Shown here in pieces: positions 1 through 8,039 of a DNA stretch of 64,000 nucleotides; within the stretch, counting starts at the first letter, position 1; every line of letters starts with the position of its first letter. The stretch is from assembly GCA_043814035.1 (NCBI GenBank), contig JBDRKJ010000007.1:1-64000 (forward strand). The letters run 5' to 3'. The DNA comes from Peribacter sp043814035 (GTDB lineage: Bacteria; Patescibacteriota; Gracilibacteria; Peribacterales; Peribacteraceae). A model generated the notes under the pieces. It was not told where the DNA came from. It did not search any database and saw nothing but the letters and a program-made list of their open reading frames with translations. A program made the translations under genes and the position numbers.

Positions 1-35
1 TACAGCGTCTCCCGCTGCGAAAGGGTAAGGTGAGC

Positions 36-80
36 CATGCGGTATGGGGTGAGAGAGTTAGAAGCCTTTCCCTCATACCG
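36..80. repeat. inverted repeat at left edge
   Basis: CGGTATG at 40-46 pairs with CATACCG at 74-80. It may be the terminator hairpin of a gene ending left of the window, but no T-run follows. Nothing else is recognisable in bases 1-174. Confidence 0.3.
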
Positions 81-174
81 TACTTCGTTGTGATGCCTCC
101 AGAAGCCTTATCCTCTATGCGTTTCAGATCTGAATTCCGGCATATCGTAAGTGGCGTAAAAAGAATTTTTGTTG

Positions 175-180
175 TATAAT
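175..180 (+). promoter_or_regulatory. leaderless promoter of EamA gene
   Basis: A perfect TATAAT hexamer ends 7 bases before the ATG at 188, so transcription should start at about the start codon. The -35 region is weak. Confidence 0.65.
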
Positions 181-187
181 TAACAAA

Positions 188-1189
188 ATGACATCCTTAT
201 CAGGCATCCTGCGGCAACCAGCTGTACGCATGCGGCAACGACGCATGTGCTCGGCCACTATCGGGTGGATCGCTCTTATCACAATGATTCTCGCAGGCTC
301 CACAACCGCAGCATTCGGAAAGCAGCTGACCGAGTTTTTCTCGCCGCTCTCGATGCTCTTCTTGAGCGAAATCATGCTGCTGCTCTTTGCTGTGCTCTCG
401 TTTGGATTCTTTCCCATCATCAAAAAACTGAGGCGCGTACGTCTGCATTTGATTCTGCCACTTGCGGTGGCGAGCGTCTTCAACGGTATACTCGCGCCTA
501 TCTTCTGGTTCACGGGTCTCGAACGCACATTCGCCATCAATTCCCAACTCTTCACGAATTCGGAAACCATTTTCCTCATCGTCTTCGCAATGCTGGCGAT
601 GCACACATACCCCAAACGTGCCCAGTGGTTCGGTGGTGCCATCATCTTCTTAGGGCTTCTCACTGTCGCTCTGCGCGGCTTCTCTGAGGGAATGACCCTC
701 GCGAGCGGTGACGCTTTCATCATCCTCGCCGGCTGCTTCTTTGCTCTCGGTGGAGTCGTCATTCGCAAATATCTACGCCGGCTCGAGCCGCAGGTCATCA
801 TCGTCGTACGATCATGCTGTGCCATTGGATTCTTCTTTCTGCTCTCTCCCTTTATCCAACACCCGTTCGCATTTGAACTCAGCATGTTCCCTCTCGCGTA
901 TCTGGGAGTACTGATCGGATACGGACTCATCTCGCGATTCCTCTTAGTCTTGAGCTACTACGAATCTATCGAACGCCTTCCATTGGCCACGGTATCATTG
1001 CTCGGCACACTCACCGTCGCATCAGGCCTGCTCTTCTCTCACCTCTATCTTGGGGAACCAGTGACCTGGTATCAGGGCATTGGTGCTTCGCTCATCATCT
1101 CTGGAGCAGCAGTGATGCAGTGGGGAAACCTGCGTAAACTGCAAGACCATGTGCGCCACTATCTACAGACACATCATCTGCACTGGTGA
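188..1189 (+). CDS. EamA/DMT-superfamily membrane transporter
   Basis: The 333-residue protein is almost entirely hydrophobic, with about ten membrane segments in two similar halves (roughly residues 25-170 and 180-320), the pattern of drug/metabolite transporters of the EamA type. Its length is normal for the family. Members export or import small metabolites, amino acids or nucleotide sugars across the inner membrane; the substrate cannot be read from sequence. The ATG at 188 lies directly behind a consensus TATAAT, so the message is probably leaderless. It converges on the SLH-protein gene, whose stop is only 7 bases away, so no separate terminator fits between them. Antisense frames across this gene are shadows. 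Confidence 0.8.
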   Translation: MTSLSGILRQPAVRMRQRRMCSATIGWIALITMILAGSTTAAFGKQLTEFFSPLSMLFLSEIMLLLFAVLSFGFFPIIKKLRRVRLHLILPLAVASVFNGILAPIFWFTGLERTFAINSQLFTNSETIFLIVFAMLAMHTYPKRAQWFGGAIIFLGLLTVALRGFSEGMTLASGDAFIILAGCFFALGGVVIRKYLRRLEPQVIIVVRSCCAIGFFFLLSPFIQHPFAFELSMFPLAYLGVLIGYGLISRFLLVLSYYESIERLPLATVSLLGTLTVASGLLFSHLYLGEPVTWYQGIGASLIISGAAVMQWGNLRKLQDHVRHYLQTHHLHW

Positions 1190-1196
1190 GGCATGT

Positions 1197-2039
1197 TCAG
1201 ACGCCGTACACCTGTAGCGCCATCGTAACAATCTTTGCCACCTCTGCACGGTTGACGGGATCAATAGGACGGAATGTCCCTAGGGAATTTCCCTGTGCAT
1301 CGGTATCACCGGCAATGACGCCCGCGCGTGCCGCCATCTCAACTGCTGCAGCAAACTCCACCGAGCTGTCGACATCGGTAAAAATGCCGCCCGTCCTCGG
1401 TTCGGTCTTTACGGCCAGAACCTGAAGGAGCGTGGCCACAACCTCGGCGCGTCGGGCCAGTCTGTTGATATCGACCGATCCATCCGCATACACCGCCCAG
1501 CCACGCTGCTCCGCACAACGGATGTACGACTCTGACCACGTGTCACGTGCAGCCGTATTCTTGAGTGCAGTGCCACAGGCCGAGAGATCCACACGCGCCA
1601 CTTGCGTCGCAATCTTTGCCAGCTGCTCAATGGTCAGCGCATCCGCAGGACCGAAAAGACCCTTGAGTGCTCCATTCGCTTCACGGTATCCCGACACAAT
1701 CCCCTCCTCTACGACATCCCGTACGTACGGCGCGAACCAGGCATCTTTGGGAACATCGCGAAAGATGACCGGTACACCATCGACGCGCGCAGTCAGAAAG
1801 TTGGGATCTTCATCGAGTGTTGACTGGCGACTGGTAGAACTGCCCTGCCCGGTCGAAGGAAAAATTTCGTCGCCAGACTCACGCACTGCGTCATCGATCT
1901 GACCGCTCTGCTCGGCCTGCATTTGCTCCAGTACATCCGAAAAGGAGGAGGCATCGTGCACCACATCATCAAGAGCACTCGCGAGAGCGAGGGAGGGCAC
2001 CAGCACACTCAGGACGACGATTACTGTCCGTGAACGCAT
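1197..2039 (-). CDS. secreted SLH-domain surface protein
   Basis: From the ATG at 2039 the product is 280 residues and starts with a signal peptide (MRSRTVIVVLSVLVPSLALA). An acidic, Ser/Thr-rich spacer follows, then S-layer-homology-like repeats: FRDVPKDAWFAPYVRDVVEEG around residue 90, a second less clear unit around 150-190, and FTDVDSSVEFAAAVEMAARAG near 220, ending in the typical NRAEVAKIV. SLH domains hold proteins non-covalently on the cell wall or its secondary polymers. A longer upstream frame to 2339 exists but would overlap the divergent carB promoter and bury the signal peptide, so 2039 is preferred. The gene is transcribed divergently from carB. Confidence 0.7.
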   Translation of the reverse strand: MRSRTVIVVLSVLVPSLALASALDDVVHDASSFSDVLEQMQAEQSGQIDDAVRESGDEIFPSTGQGSSTSRQSTLDEDPNFLTARVDGVPVIFRDVPKDAWFAPYVRDVVEEGIVSGYREANGALKGLFGPADALTIEQLAKIATQVARVDLSACGTALKNTAARDTWSESYIRCAEQRGWAVYADGSVDINRLARRAEVVATLLQVLAVKTEPRTGGIFTDVDSSVEFAAAVEMAARAGVIAGDTDAQGNSLGTFRPIDPVNRAEVAKIVTMALQVYGV

Positions 2040-2125
2040 ACAGTGCACTAGTGAATCGTGTTCTGCCTCGGCTGGCAATTGACAGAGTACACCGGAGGTG
2101 TGCACGCACGGAGTGATGAAAAAAC

Positions 2126-2154
2126 TTGCCACGCATCGATTGAGCCGGTAACCT
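2126..2154 (+). promoter_or_regulatory. carB promoter, near-leaderless
   Basis: TTGCCA (2126-2131), 17-base spacer, TAACCT (2149-2154), then 11 bases to ATG 2166. It places the carB start at 2166 rather than at the upstream TTG/GTG codons near 2058. Confidence 0.55.
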
Positions 2155-2165
2155 GCCGCGCGACC

Positions 2166-5100
2166 ATGACCGGACTGAAAGCTTCCGGCCCCCGTGGCCC
2201 ACTCAAGGGCAAGGGGACGCCGTTTTCCGAAACACCGGCCTTCGATCCGCAACGCCTGAAAGGCAAAACCATCCTCCTGCTCGGATCGGGGGCACTCAAG
2301 ATCGGTGAGGCCGGAGAATTTGACTACTCCGGAAGTCAAGCCATCAAAGCCTTCAAAGAAGAAGGAGCCCGCATAGTACTTGTAAATCCGAATATCGCCA
2401 CAAACCAGACCAGCTGGAATCTGGCGGACCGCGTGTACTTCGTACCGGTTACCCCGCAGTTCGTGGAACGCATTGTTGTGCAGGAGCGCCCGCAGGCAAT
2501 CGCCTTAAGCTTCGGTGGACAGACGGCACTCAACTGCGGCTTGGCACTCGCCGACACAGGCGTACTCAAGAAACACAACGTCGAAGTGCTCGGCACACCA
2601 GTCGAGAGCATTCGCAAGACAGAAGACCGCGCCCTCTTCAATGCCGAGCTCGCATCCATTGCCGTGGATGTGCCACGGTCTCACGCGTGTGAGTCGATCG
2701 ATGCTGCCCTGAGCGCAGCCAAGGCAATCGGGTTCCCCGTCATCATCCGCGGGGCATTCGCCCTCGGAGGAAAAGGGAGCGGCCGAGCCATGAACGAAAA
2801 AGAGTTACAGAGTCTCTGCAAAGTCGCCTTCGTCGAATCGCCGCAGGTACTCGTCGAAGAAGATCTCACCGGTTGGAAAGAGATCGAGTACGAGGTGGTG
2901 CGCGATAGCGCCGACAACTGCATTACCGTCTGCAACATGGAGAATGTGGATCCCCTCGGCATTCATACGGGGGAATCCATCGTCATCGCGCCAAGCCAGA
3001 CTCTCGACAACGAAGATTATCAAATGCTCCGGTCGATCGCCCTGCGCGTTATCCGGCACTTGAGCATCGTCGGTGAGTGCAACATTCAGTACGCGCTCGA
3101 TCCTAAGTCGCGCCGGTACCGCGTGATCGAAGTGAATGCGCGTCTCAGTCGCAGCTCTGCTCTCGCATCCAAGGCAACGGGCTACCCCCTGGCCTTTATC
3201 GCGGCCAAGCTGGCACTGGGGTACGCGTTGCCAGATCTCCGGAATGCCATCACACAAGTCACCTGTGCAGACTTTGAGCCGGCACTGGATTACGTAGCCG
3301 TAAAGATGCCCCGTTGGGATCTGCAGAAATTCCGACACGTGAGTGACACGGTGACCAGTGAGATGAAATCTGTGGGCGAAGTGATGGCACTCGGAAAGAC
3401 ATTCGAAGAGGCATTACAGAAAGCGATCCGCATGCTCAACATCGGCGAGGAAGGTCTCGTGCCGTGTTCCATGAAATTCACCGACCACGGCAAGGAGATC
3501 AAGCGCCCCACACCCCGACGCCTGTTCGCGGTGGCTGCCGCCCTGGCAGGTGAATGGTCTGTCGATGAAGTGTCGATCGCCACCGGAATCGACCGCTGGT
3601 TTCTGGAGCGGATTCGCACGTGCGTCACCATCGCTGCCACTCTTCAGCACACGCGTGCAAAAACCCCTCTCACCCCCTCACTCCTGCGACAGGCAAAGCG
3701 TACTGGATTCTCTGATAGGGCAATTGGATTATTGACGGATCTCTCGGCAAACGGGGTACGTGCCCTGCGCCTCGAACACGGCATCACACCCGTCATCAAG
3801 CAGATCGACACACTCGCCGGCGAGTTCCCCGCGCAGACGAACTACCTCTACCTCACCTACCACGGCACCGAACACGACATAACCTTCTCGGGGAATACCC
3901 CACGGGCCATTGTGCTCGGCGGCGGCCCGTACTCCATTGGATCCTCCGTAGAATTCGATTGGTGTTGCGTACAGGCTGCCCACGAGCTCCAACGACAGCA
4001 CTTTGAAGTGCTCATGATCAATTCGAATCCCGAAACCGTGAGCACGGACTACGACGAGTGCGACGTCCTGTTCTTTGAGGAGCTCACCGAGGAACGCGTG
4101 CGCGACATTGCCGACCTCACCACACCCACGGGCATCGTGGTCTCGATGGGCGGGCAAATTCCCAATTCCCTCTCGCCCAAGCTCGCCGCAGTGGGTCTAC
4201 CCATTCTCGGCACCGCTCCGAAAGACATCGACCACGCCGAAGACCGACACAAGTTCAGCTCGCTCTTGGATGAACTCCACATCGATCAACCGGAGTGGAA
4301 GGAGTTTTCAGAGCTTTCGGGCGCGTCAACGTTCGCGCAGTCTGTGGGTTACCCTGTGATTGTTCGTCCCAGCTACGTGCTGTCAGGCGCTTCGATGGCC
4401 GTCGTACACTCGCACGATGACCTCACTGATTACGTGCAACGTTCAGCCTTCGTGAACAAAGAAACCCCCATCGTCATTTCTAAATTCGAGATCGGCGCAA
4501 AGGAAATCGATTTCGATGGTGTGGCCCAAGATGGCCAACTGCTTCTCTACGCAATCTCGGAACATGTTGAGAATGCGGGTGTGCACTCGGGTGATGCCAC
4601 TCTCGTACTCCCACCACAGCGTGTGAACCTCGAAACCCTGCGACGCGTGAAGCAGATCGCCAAAGGCATCGCCCGCGGGCTACGCATCTCCGGCCCCTTC
4701 AACCTACAGCTGCTCGCCAAGGAAAATCGACTCAAGGTGATCGAGTGCAATCTGCGCGCCAGCCGCAGCTTCCCCTTCGCAAGCAAGGTAACCGGCGTTA
4801 ATTTCATCACCCTCGCCACCCAGGCCCTGCTAAAGAAAGCACCAGCTGAGGTACGCTACCAGACCATCGATTTGGACCACGTCGGCGTGAAGGCCGCGCA
4901 ATTCAGTTTCAACAGACTGCGTGGAGCCGACCCGCGACTGGGAGTGGAAATGGCGAGTACCGGAGAGGTGGCCTGCTTCGGCAGCAACGTCGAACAGGCG
5001 CTCCTCCTTGCAATGCTCGCTGTCGGATTCAAAGTGCCGAAGAAGAACATTCTCATCACGGTCGGACACATTGAGGATAAGCTGGATTTGTTCCCTTCTA

Positions 5101-5456
5101 TCAAGCGACTCGCGGAACGCGGCTTCTCCTTCTTCGCCACACAACATACGCACGAGTTCCTCAAGTCGCGTTCGATCCCCTCAGCGCTCCTGCACAAAAT
5201 CTCAGAGCCGCGCAGCCCGAATATCCGCGAGTACCTCGAACAGAAACGCGTAGATCTCGTCATTAACGTGCCCACGCACAGTAGCTCCGCTGAGCAGACG
5301 GATGGCTACTTCATCCGACGGCTGGCCACGGATCACGGCATTCCCCTCATTACGAACGTACAGCTGGTCAAGCGTGTCGAAGAGGCGCTCCTGCGCGAGA
5401 CTCCCGAAAGTCTCCCCCTGCTCGCCTGGCCGCAGCTGCTCAAGGAAGAACGGTGA
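2166..5456 (+). CDS. carB: carbamoyl-phosphate synthase large subunit
   Basis: This enzyme makes carbamoyl phosphate from bicarbonate, ammonia (from glutamine via CarA) and two ATP, feeding pyrimidine and arginine synthesis. The 1096-residue product has the expected duplicated layout: first N-terminal domain (GSGALKIGEAGEFDYSGSQA near residue 40), first ATP-grasp domain with EVNARLSRSSALASKATGYP, a linker, second half starting near IVLGGGPYSIGSSVEFDWCC with ATP-grasp ECNLRASRSFPFASK, and a C-terminal MGS-like regulatory domain from about residue 955. Length matches the family (about 1070). Start 2166 is supported by a promoter 11 bases upstream and by family length. No carA or other pyrimidine gene is in the window, so the operon is split. 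Confidence 0.93.
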   Translation: MTGLKASGPRGPLKGKGTPFSETPAFDPQRLKGKTILLLGSGALKIGEAGEFDYSGSQAIKAFKEEGARIVLVNPNIATNQTSWNLADRVYFVPVTPQFVERIVVQERPQAIALSFGGQTALNCGLALADTGVLKKHNVEVLGTPVESIRKTEDRALFNAELASIAVDVPRSHACESIDAALSAAKAIGFPVIIRGAFALGGKGSGRAMNEKELQSLCKVAFVESPQVLVEEDLTGWKEIEYEVVRDSADNCITVCNMENVDPLGIHTGESIVIAPSQTLDNEDYQMLRSIALRVIRHLSIVGECNIQYALDPKSRRYRVIEVNARLSRSSALASKATGYPLAFIAAKLALGYALPDLRNAITQVTCADFEPALDYVAVKMPRWDLQKFRHVSDTVTSEMKSVGEVMALGKTFEEALQKAIRMLNIGEEGLVPCSMKFTDHGKEIKRPTPRRLFAVAAALAGEWSVDEVSIATGIDRWFLERIRTCVTIAATLQHTRAKTPLTPSLLRQAKRTGFSDRAIGLLTDLSANGVRALRLEHGITPVIKQIDTLAGEFPAQTNYLYLTYHGTEHDITFSGNTPRAIVLGGGPYSIGSSVEFDWCCVQAAHELQRQHFEVLMINSNPETVSTDYDECDVLFFEELTEERVRDIADLTTPTGIVVSMGGQIPNSLSPKLAAVGLPILGTAPKDIDHAEDRHKFSSLLDELHIDQPEWKEFSELSGASTFAQSVGYPVIVRPSYVLSGASMAVVHSHDDLTDYVQRSAFVNKETPIVISKFEIGAKEIDFDGVAQDGQLLLYAISEHVENAGVHSGDATLVLPPQRVNLETLRRVKQIAKGIARGLRISGPFNLQLLAKENRLKVIECNLRASRSFPFASKVTGVNFITLATQALLKKAPAEVRYQTIDLDHVGVKAAQFSFNRLRGADPRLGVEMASTGEVACFGSNVEQALLLAMLAVGFKVPKKNILITVGHIEDKLDLFPSIKRLAERGFSFFATQHTHEFLKSRSIPSALLHKISEPRSPNIREYLEQKRVDLVINVPTHSSSAEQTDGYFIRRLATDHGIPLITNVQLVKRVEEALLRETPESLPLLAWPQLLKEER

Positions 5457-5472
5457 GAAAGCCATGAATTCC

Positions 5473-5501
5473 TTGCCAGATGAGCAAGGTACGCATAGCA
5501 T
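5473..5501 (+). promoter_or_regulatory. greA promoter
   Basis: TTGCCA (5473-5478), 17-base spacer, TAGCAT (5496-5501). The predicted leader is about 20 bases, pyrimidine-rich, with no SD before ATG 5529. Confidence 0.55.
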
Positions 5502-5528
5502 GGCGCTCACTCGTCCCCCGCTTTTGCT

Positions 5529-6077
5529 ATGCCAGATATGGATGATTTTACCCTTACGGAAGATGCACTCCCCTCCGGTGGAACTGGCAGCAGTGCCAGT
5601 ACCGGTGATGAAGATCAGACACTCGTTACCCGCGAGGGCTTAAAGAAGCTCCAGGATGAGCTGGATTACCTCAAGAAGACACGCCGCCAGGAAGTCGCCC
5701 AGCGCCTGAAGGAGGCTATTTCGTATGGCGATCTCTCTGAGAACTCGGAGTACGAAGAAGCCAAGAATGAACAGGCCTTCGTGGAGGGACGGGTTCTGGA
5801 ACTAGAACGCAAGGTCAAGAACGCCAAGATCATCTCTGAGAAGACCGCGCATAAAACTGTCGAAATCGGCTCCACCGTGACTGTGCGCAACAAGACAAGC
5901 CGCGAAGACGCCGAGAGCTACACCATCGTCGGTGCGACAGAAGCTGATCCCACCGAGAACAAGATCAGCAACGAGTCTCCACTCGGCAGAGCGTTTCTCG
6001 GCAAGAAAAATGGTGATAACGTTGAAGTCACCGCTCCGGGAGGGATGTTCCGGTACGAGATTATGAAGGTCGCGTAA
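5529..6077 (+). CDS. greA: transcription elongation factor GreA
   Basis: GreA enters the RNA polymerase secondary channel and stimulates cleavage of backtracked transcripts. The 182-residue product has a 30-residue acidic, Ser/Gly-rich N-terminal extension, then the family start (LVTREGLKKLQDELDYLKK), an antiparallel coiled coil with the tip motif GDLSENSEYEEAKNEQ that carries the catalytic acidic residues, and the C-terminal FKBP-like domain (IGSTVTV ... ISNESPLGRAFLGKKNGD). The usual length is about 158, so the extension accounts for the extra size. It lies 72 bases after carB but has its own promoter. Confidence 0.93.
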   Translation: MPDMDDFTLTEDALPSGGTGSSASTGDEDQTLVTREGLKKLQDELDYLKKTRRQEVAQRLKEAISYGDLSENSEYEEAKNEQAFVEGRVLELERKVKNAKIISEKTAHKTVEIGSTVTVRNKTSREDAESYTIVGATEADPTENKISNESPLGRAFLGKKNGDNVEVTAPGGMFRYEIMKVA

Positions 6078-6097
6078 GACTACAGAATCATCCCACC

Positions 6098-6126
6098 TTG
6101 AGCATTGCGCACGCTCCGCGTACGCT
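6098..6126 (+). promoter_or_regulatory. leaderless promoter of 6133 gene
   Basis: TTGAGC (6098-6103), exactly 17 bases, TACGCT (6121-6126), then 6 bases to ATG 6133. Confidence 0.65.
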
Positions 6127-6132
6127 GCACGT

Positions 6133-6513
6133 ATGGCCGATCCCAAGACACCCTCTACCGTGCAGATCCCAAAGGAACTACAGAAGAAGCATCCCGAGCT
6201 GATACAGCTCATTTTGGAATCGGAGAGCATGAATGATGAGGAGCGCCAGTACTGGGTGAACATTCTGCCCGTGATGACCCCGGAACAAATTCAGAACCTC
6301 AGAGACATCCTCACAAACGAAAAGCAGCAGCTGGCCGCCATCGACCGCAAGTACGCCAAGGAAATCGAGCGCATCGGTGAAACGCAACTTCTGCAGAAAG
6401 TGGATGATGAGCGCCGTAAACGGCGAGAGAAACGCCACCTCACCGAGGAACAATCACGTGAAAAAGAAGAGGCTACATCTGCCGAAATTCTCGGCAAAAT
6501 TCAAGAGGAATGA
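6133..6513 (+). CDS. small helical charged protein, unknown
   Basis: The 126-residue protein has no signal peptide or membrane segment. It is highly charged and predicted to be mostly helical: an N-terminal part with a PKELQKKHPELIQLILESES segment, a middle helix, then a long Lys/Arg/Glu coiled-coil tail (KVDDERRKRREKRHLTEEQ) from about residue 85. I do not recognise the family. Its leaderless promoter is one of the clearest in the window. Its 3' end overlaps the convergent holA gene by 13 bases. Confidence 0.7.
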   Translation: MADPKTPSTVQIPKELQKKHPELIQLILESESMNDEERQYWVNILPVMTPEQIQNLRDILTNEKQQLAAIDRKYAKEIERIGETQLLQKVDDERRKRREKRHLTEEQSREKEEATSAEILGKIQEE

Positions 6514-7538
6514 GCGACGGCGCGTTCCTGGGCACCACGGCGCGGAAAGACTAAGAGACAGCGATCGATCAGTGCGAAGAGTTCTTCTTCAGAGTCCGCT
6601 CCCGCCTTCCACTCGCCGGTCTTCAGACCTATATCGGCATCGGCAACGCGAACGAGGAGGTCATTGAGTTGTTCCTTTGTGCAGGAGCGAGCGAGCGGCA
6701 GCAGCGCGCGTGCCGCACCGAATTTCACATCGGCTGCCTGCATCACACCCTGAACACTCGTCGTGCCTTCACTCACCACCGATACCACAGAGGCGAAGCT
6801 CGTGACAATCCAGAGAAAAATGCTCCAGATTCCCTGCGCACTCTCTCCGCCCTTGAGCAGCTCGCGACAGAAAAGAACTGCCTCTTCTGCACGCCCCTCT
6901 CCGATCAGATCCAAAAGTCGCCATATTGTCTGCTCCGCCGATGGCAGCACAAGTGCCTCAATGTCTTGCCGTGTCACCGGTCGACCGACAGCCACGAGAG
7001 AGAGCTTGGCAATCTCCTGCGAGAGCATTTGCTGATCCTCCCCTGTGCGTTCGAGGAGGAGTGATGGAATTGCCGGTTCTATTTCTGCGCCCGCTGCACG
7101 AAACTCCTCCTGCATCCAGCGCAGGAGCGCATCGCTCTTGAGTGGAGCAAAGGTGCGAACCGTTGCGAGCCCCAGAAGTTCTTTAGTTGCCGAAAGCCGA
7201 CGATCGGGCTTTGGGGCAACGAAGAGCACAATGGATTGCGGATGCACCTGCTCAAGTACCGTACGCATGCTCTGAGCGCCCTTGGGGGCTTTGCTCTTGC
7301 CCTGTGCAGCATCTTCCGTCGAGAAGGATGGCACACCATCTACAACGATCAAGCGTCGCTCTGCAATGAAGGGGGATGCTGCAACTTCGTTGATAAATGC
7401 CGAAGGTGAGAGGCCAGACGTCGAGAGCCGAGCAAGGTTCTCCTCACCATGCCGTCCGGTAAATTCTGCAATCCAGCGCCCCAATTCCAGATGGAGTGCG
7501 TAGGCATTTTCGCCCGTGAAGAGAAACACGTTTTCCAT
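6501..7538 (-). CDS. holA: DNA polymerase III delta subunit
   Basis: HolA opens the sliding clamp as part of the clamp loader. The 345-residue product matches the family in length and layout: an N-terminal AAA+-like fold starting ENVFLFTGENAYAL, a central segment RLIVVDGVPSF and SIVLFVAPKPDRRLSATKELL, the helical middle region with SLLLERTGEDQQMLSQEIAKLSLVA, and a C-terminal helical collar domain (IWRLLDLIGEGRAEEAV ... LLPLARSCTKEQLNDLLVRVADADIGLKTG). The gap from TACACT (7552-7557 on the minus strand) to ATG 7538 is 13 bases, giving a leader of only a few bases. Confidence 0.85.
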   Translation of the reverse strand: MENVFLFTGENAYALHLELGRWIAEFTGRHGEENLARLSTSGLSPSAFINEVAASPFIAERRLIVVDGVPSFSTEDAAQGKSKAPKGAQSMRTVLEQVHPQSIVLFVAPKPDRRLSATKELLGLATVRTFAPLKSDALLRWMQEEFRAAGAEIEPAIPSLLLERTGEDQQMLSQEIAKLSLVAVGRPVTRQDIEALVLPSAEQTIWRLLDLIGEGRAEEAVLFCRELLKGGESAQGIWSIFLWIVTSFASVVSVVSEGTTSVQGVMQAADVKFGAARALLPLARSCTKEQLNDLLVRVADADIGLKTGEWKAGADSEEELFALIDRCLLVFPRRGAQERAVAHSS

Positions 7539-7690
7539 GAAATGAGCTTTAAGTGTACGCAGAGAGAGAATATTGTGATACTTTACTAATCTAAAAATTT
7601 CGTTCCAGTAATAGTATTTATCTTACTGAAAGACATTAATCTTAAAGGTACGTCAACTCCTCTGCAGTGGAGGGAAAACGCAAAATCTTC

Positions 7691-7696
7691 TATACT
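7691..7696 (+). promoter_or_regulatory. leaderless promoter of dockerin gene
   Basis: TATACT ends 8 bases before ATG 7705. The upstream 150 bases are AT-rich with no other feature. Confidence 0.6.
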
Positions 7697-7704
7697 AATA
7701 CGAA

Positions 7705-8019
7705 ATGCATATTTCCTACCGTTCACGGCAGTTCCTGCGGGTCCTCTTCTTTAGTGGGATTTGCGTGACGGCCGCCTTTCTCGTCGGCATTCAGAGTGCC
7801 GGAGAAGTGCAGCCCATCGCACTCATCGAAGCGGGATCTGTGAATCGCATTGGCGATCTCACCGGCGACGGCAGCACCGATGTGCAGGACGCAATCACCA
7901 TCCTTGAGGTGGTGCAGGGGTATCGACAGGCCACCCCTGATCAACTGCGCGCCGATCCCAATCAGGATGGCACGCTGACGATTGATGACGCCCTGCGCAT
8001 TCTGCGTACTCTGCCGTAA
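7705..8019 (+). CDS. secreted dockerin-domain protein
   Basis: The 104-residue protein has an N-terminal hydrophobic segment (residues 10-30, signal peptide or anchor) followed by one type I dockerin-like domain. Its two calcium-loop repeats are visible: DLTGDGSTDVQDAITILEVV and DPNQDGTLTIDDALRILRTL, each with Asp at the metal positions and a following helix. Dockerins bind cohesin domains and dock proteins on a scaffold. The next gene, 20 bases downstream, encodes a cohesin-like domain, so the two may be partners. Almost nothing but the dockerin is present, so this could be a minimal adaptor. Confidence 0.8.
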   Translation: MHISYRSRQFLRVLFFSGICVTAAFLVGIQSAGEVQPIALIEAGSVNRIGDLTGDGSTDVQDAITILEVVQGYRQATPDQLRADPNQDGTLTIDDALRILRTLP

Positions 8020-8039
8020 CTGCGTTGGTTCCTCACACC

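Noticed and set aside
124..930. 268-residue frame antisense to the EamA gene
   Set aside because: It lacks domains and is Arg/Met-rich as expected for an antisense shadow of a hydrophobic protein.
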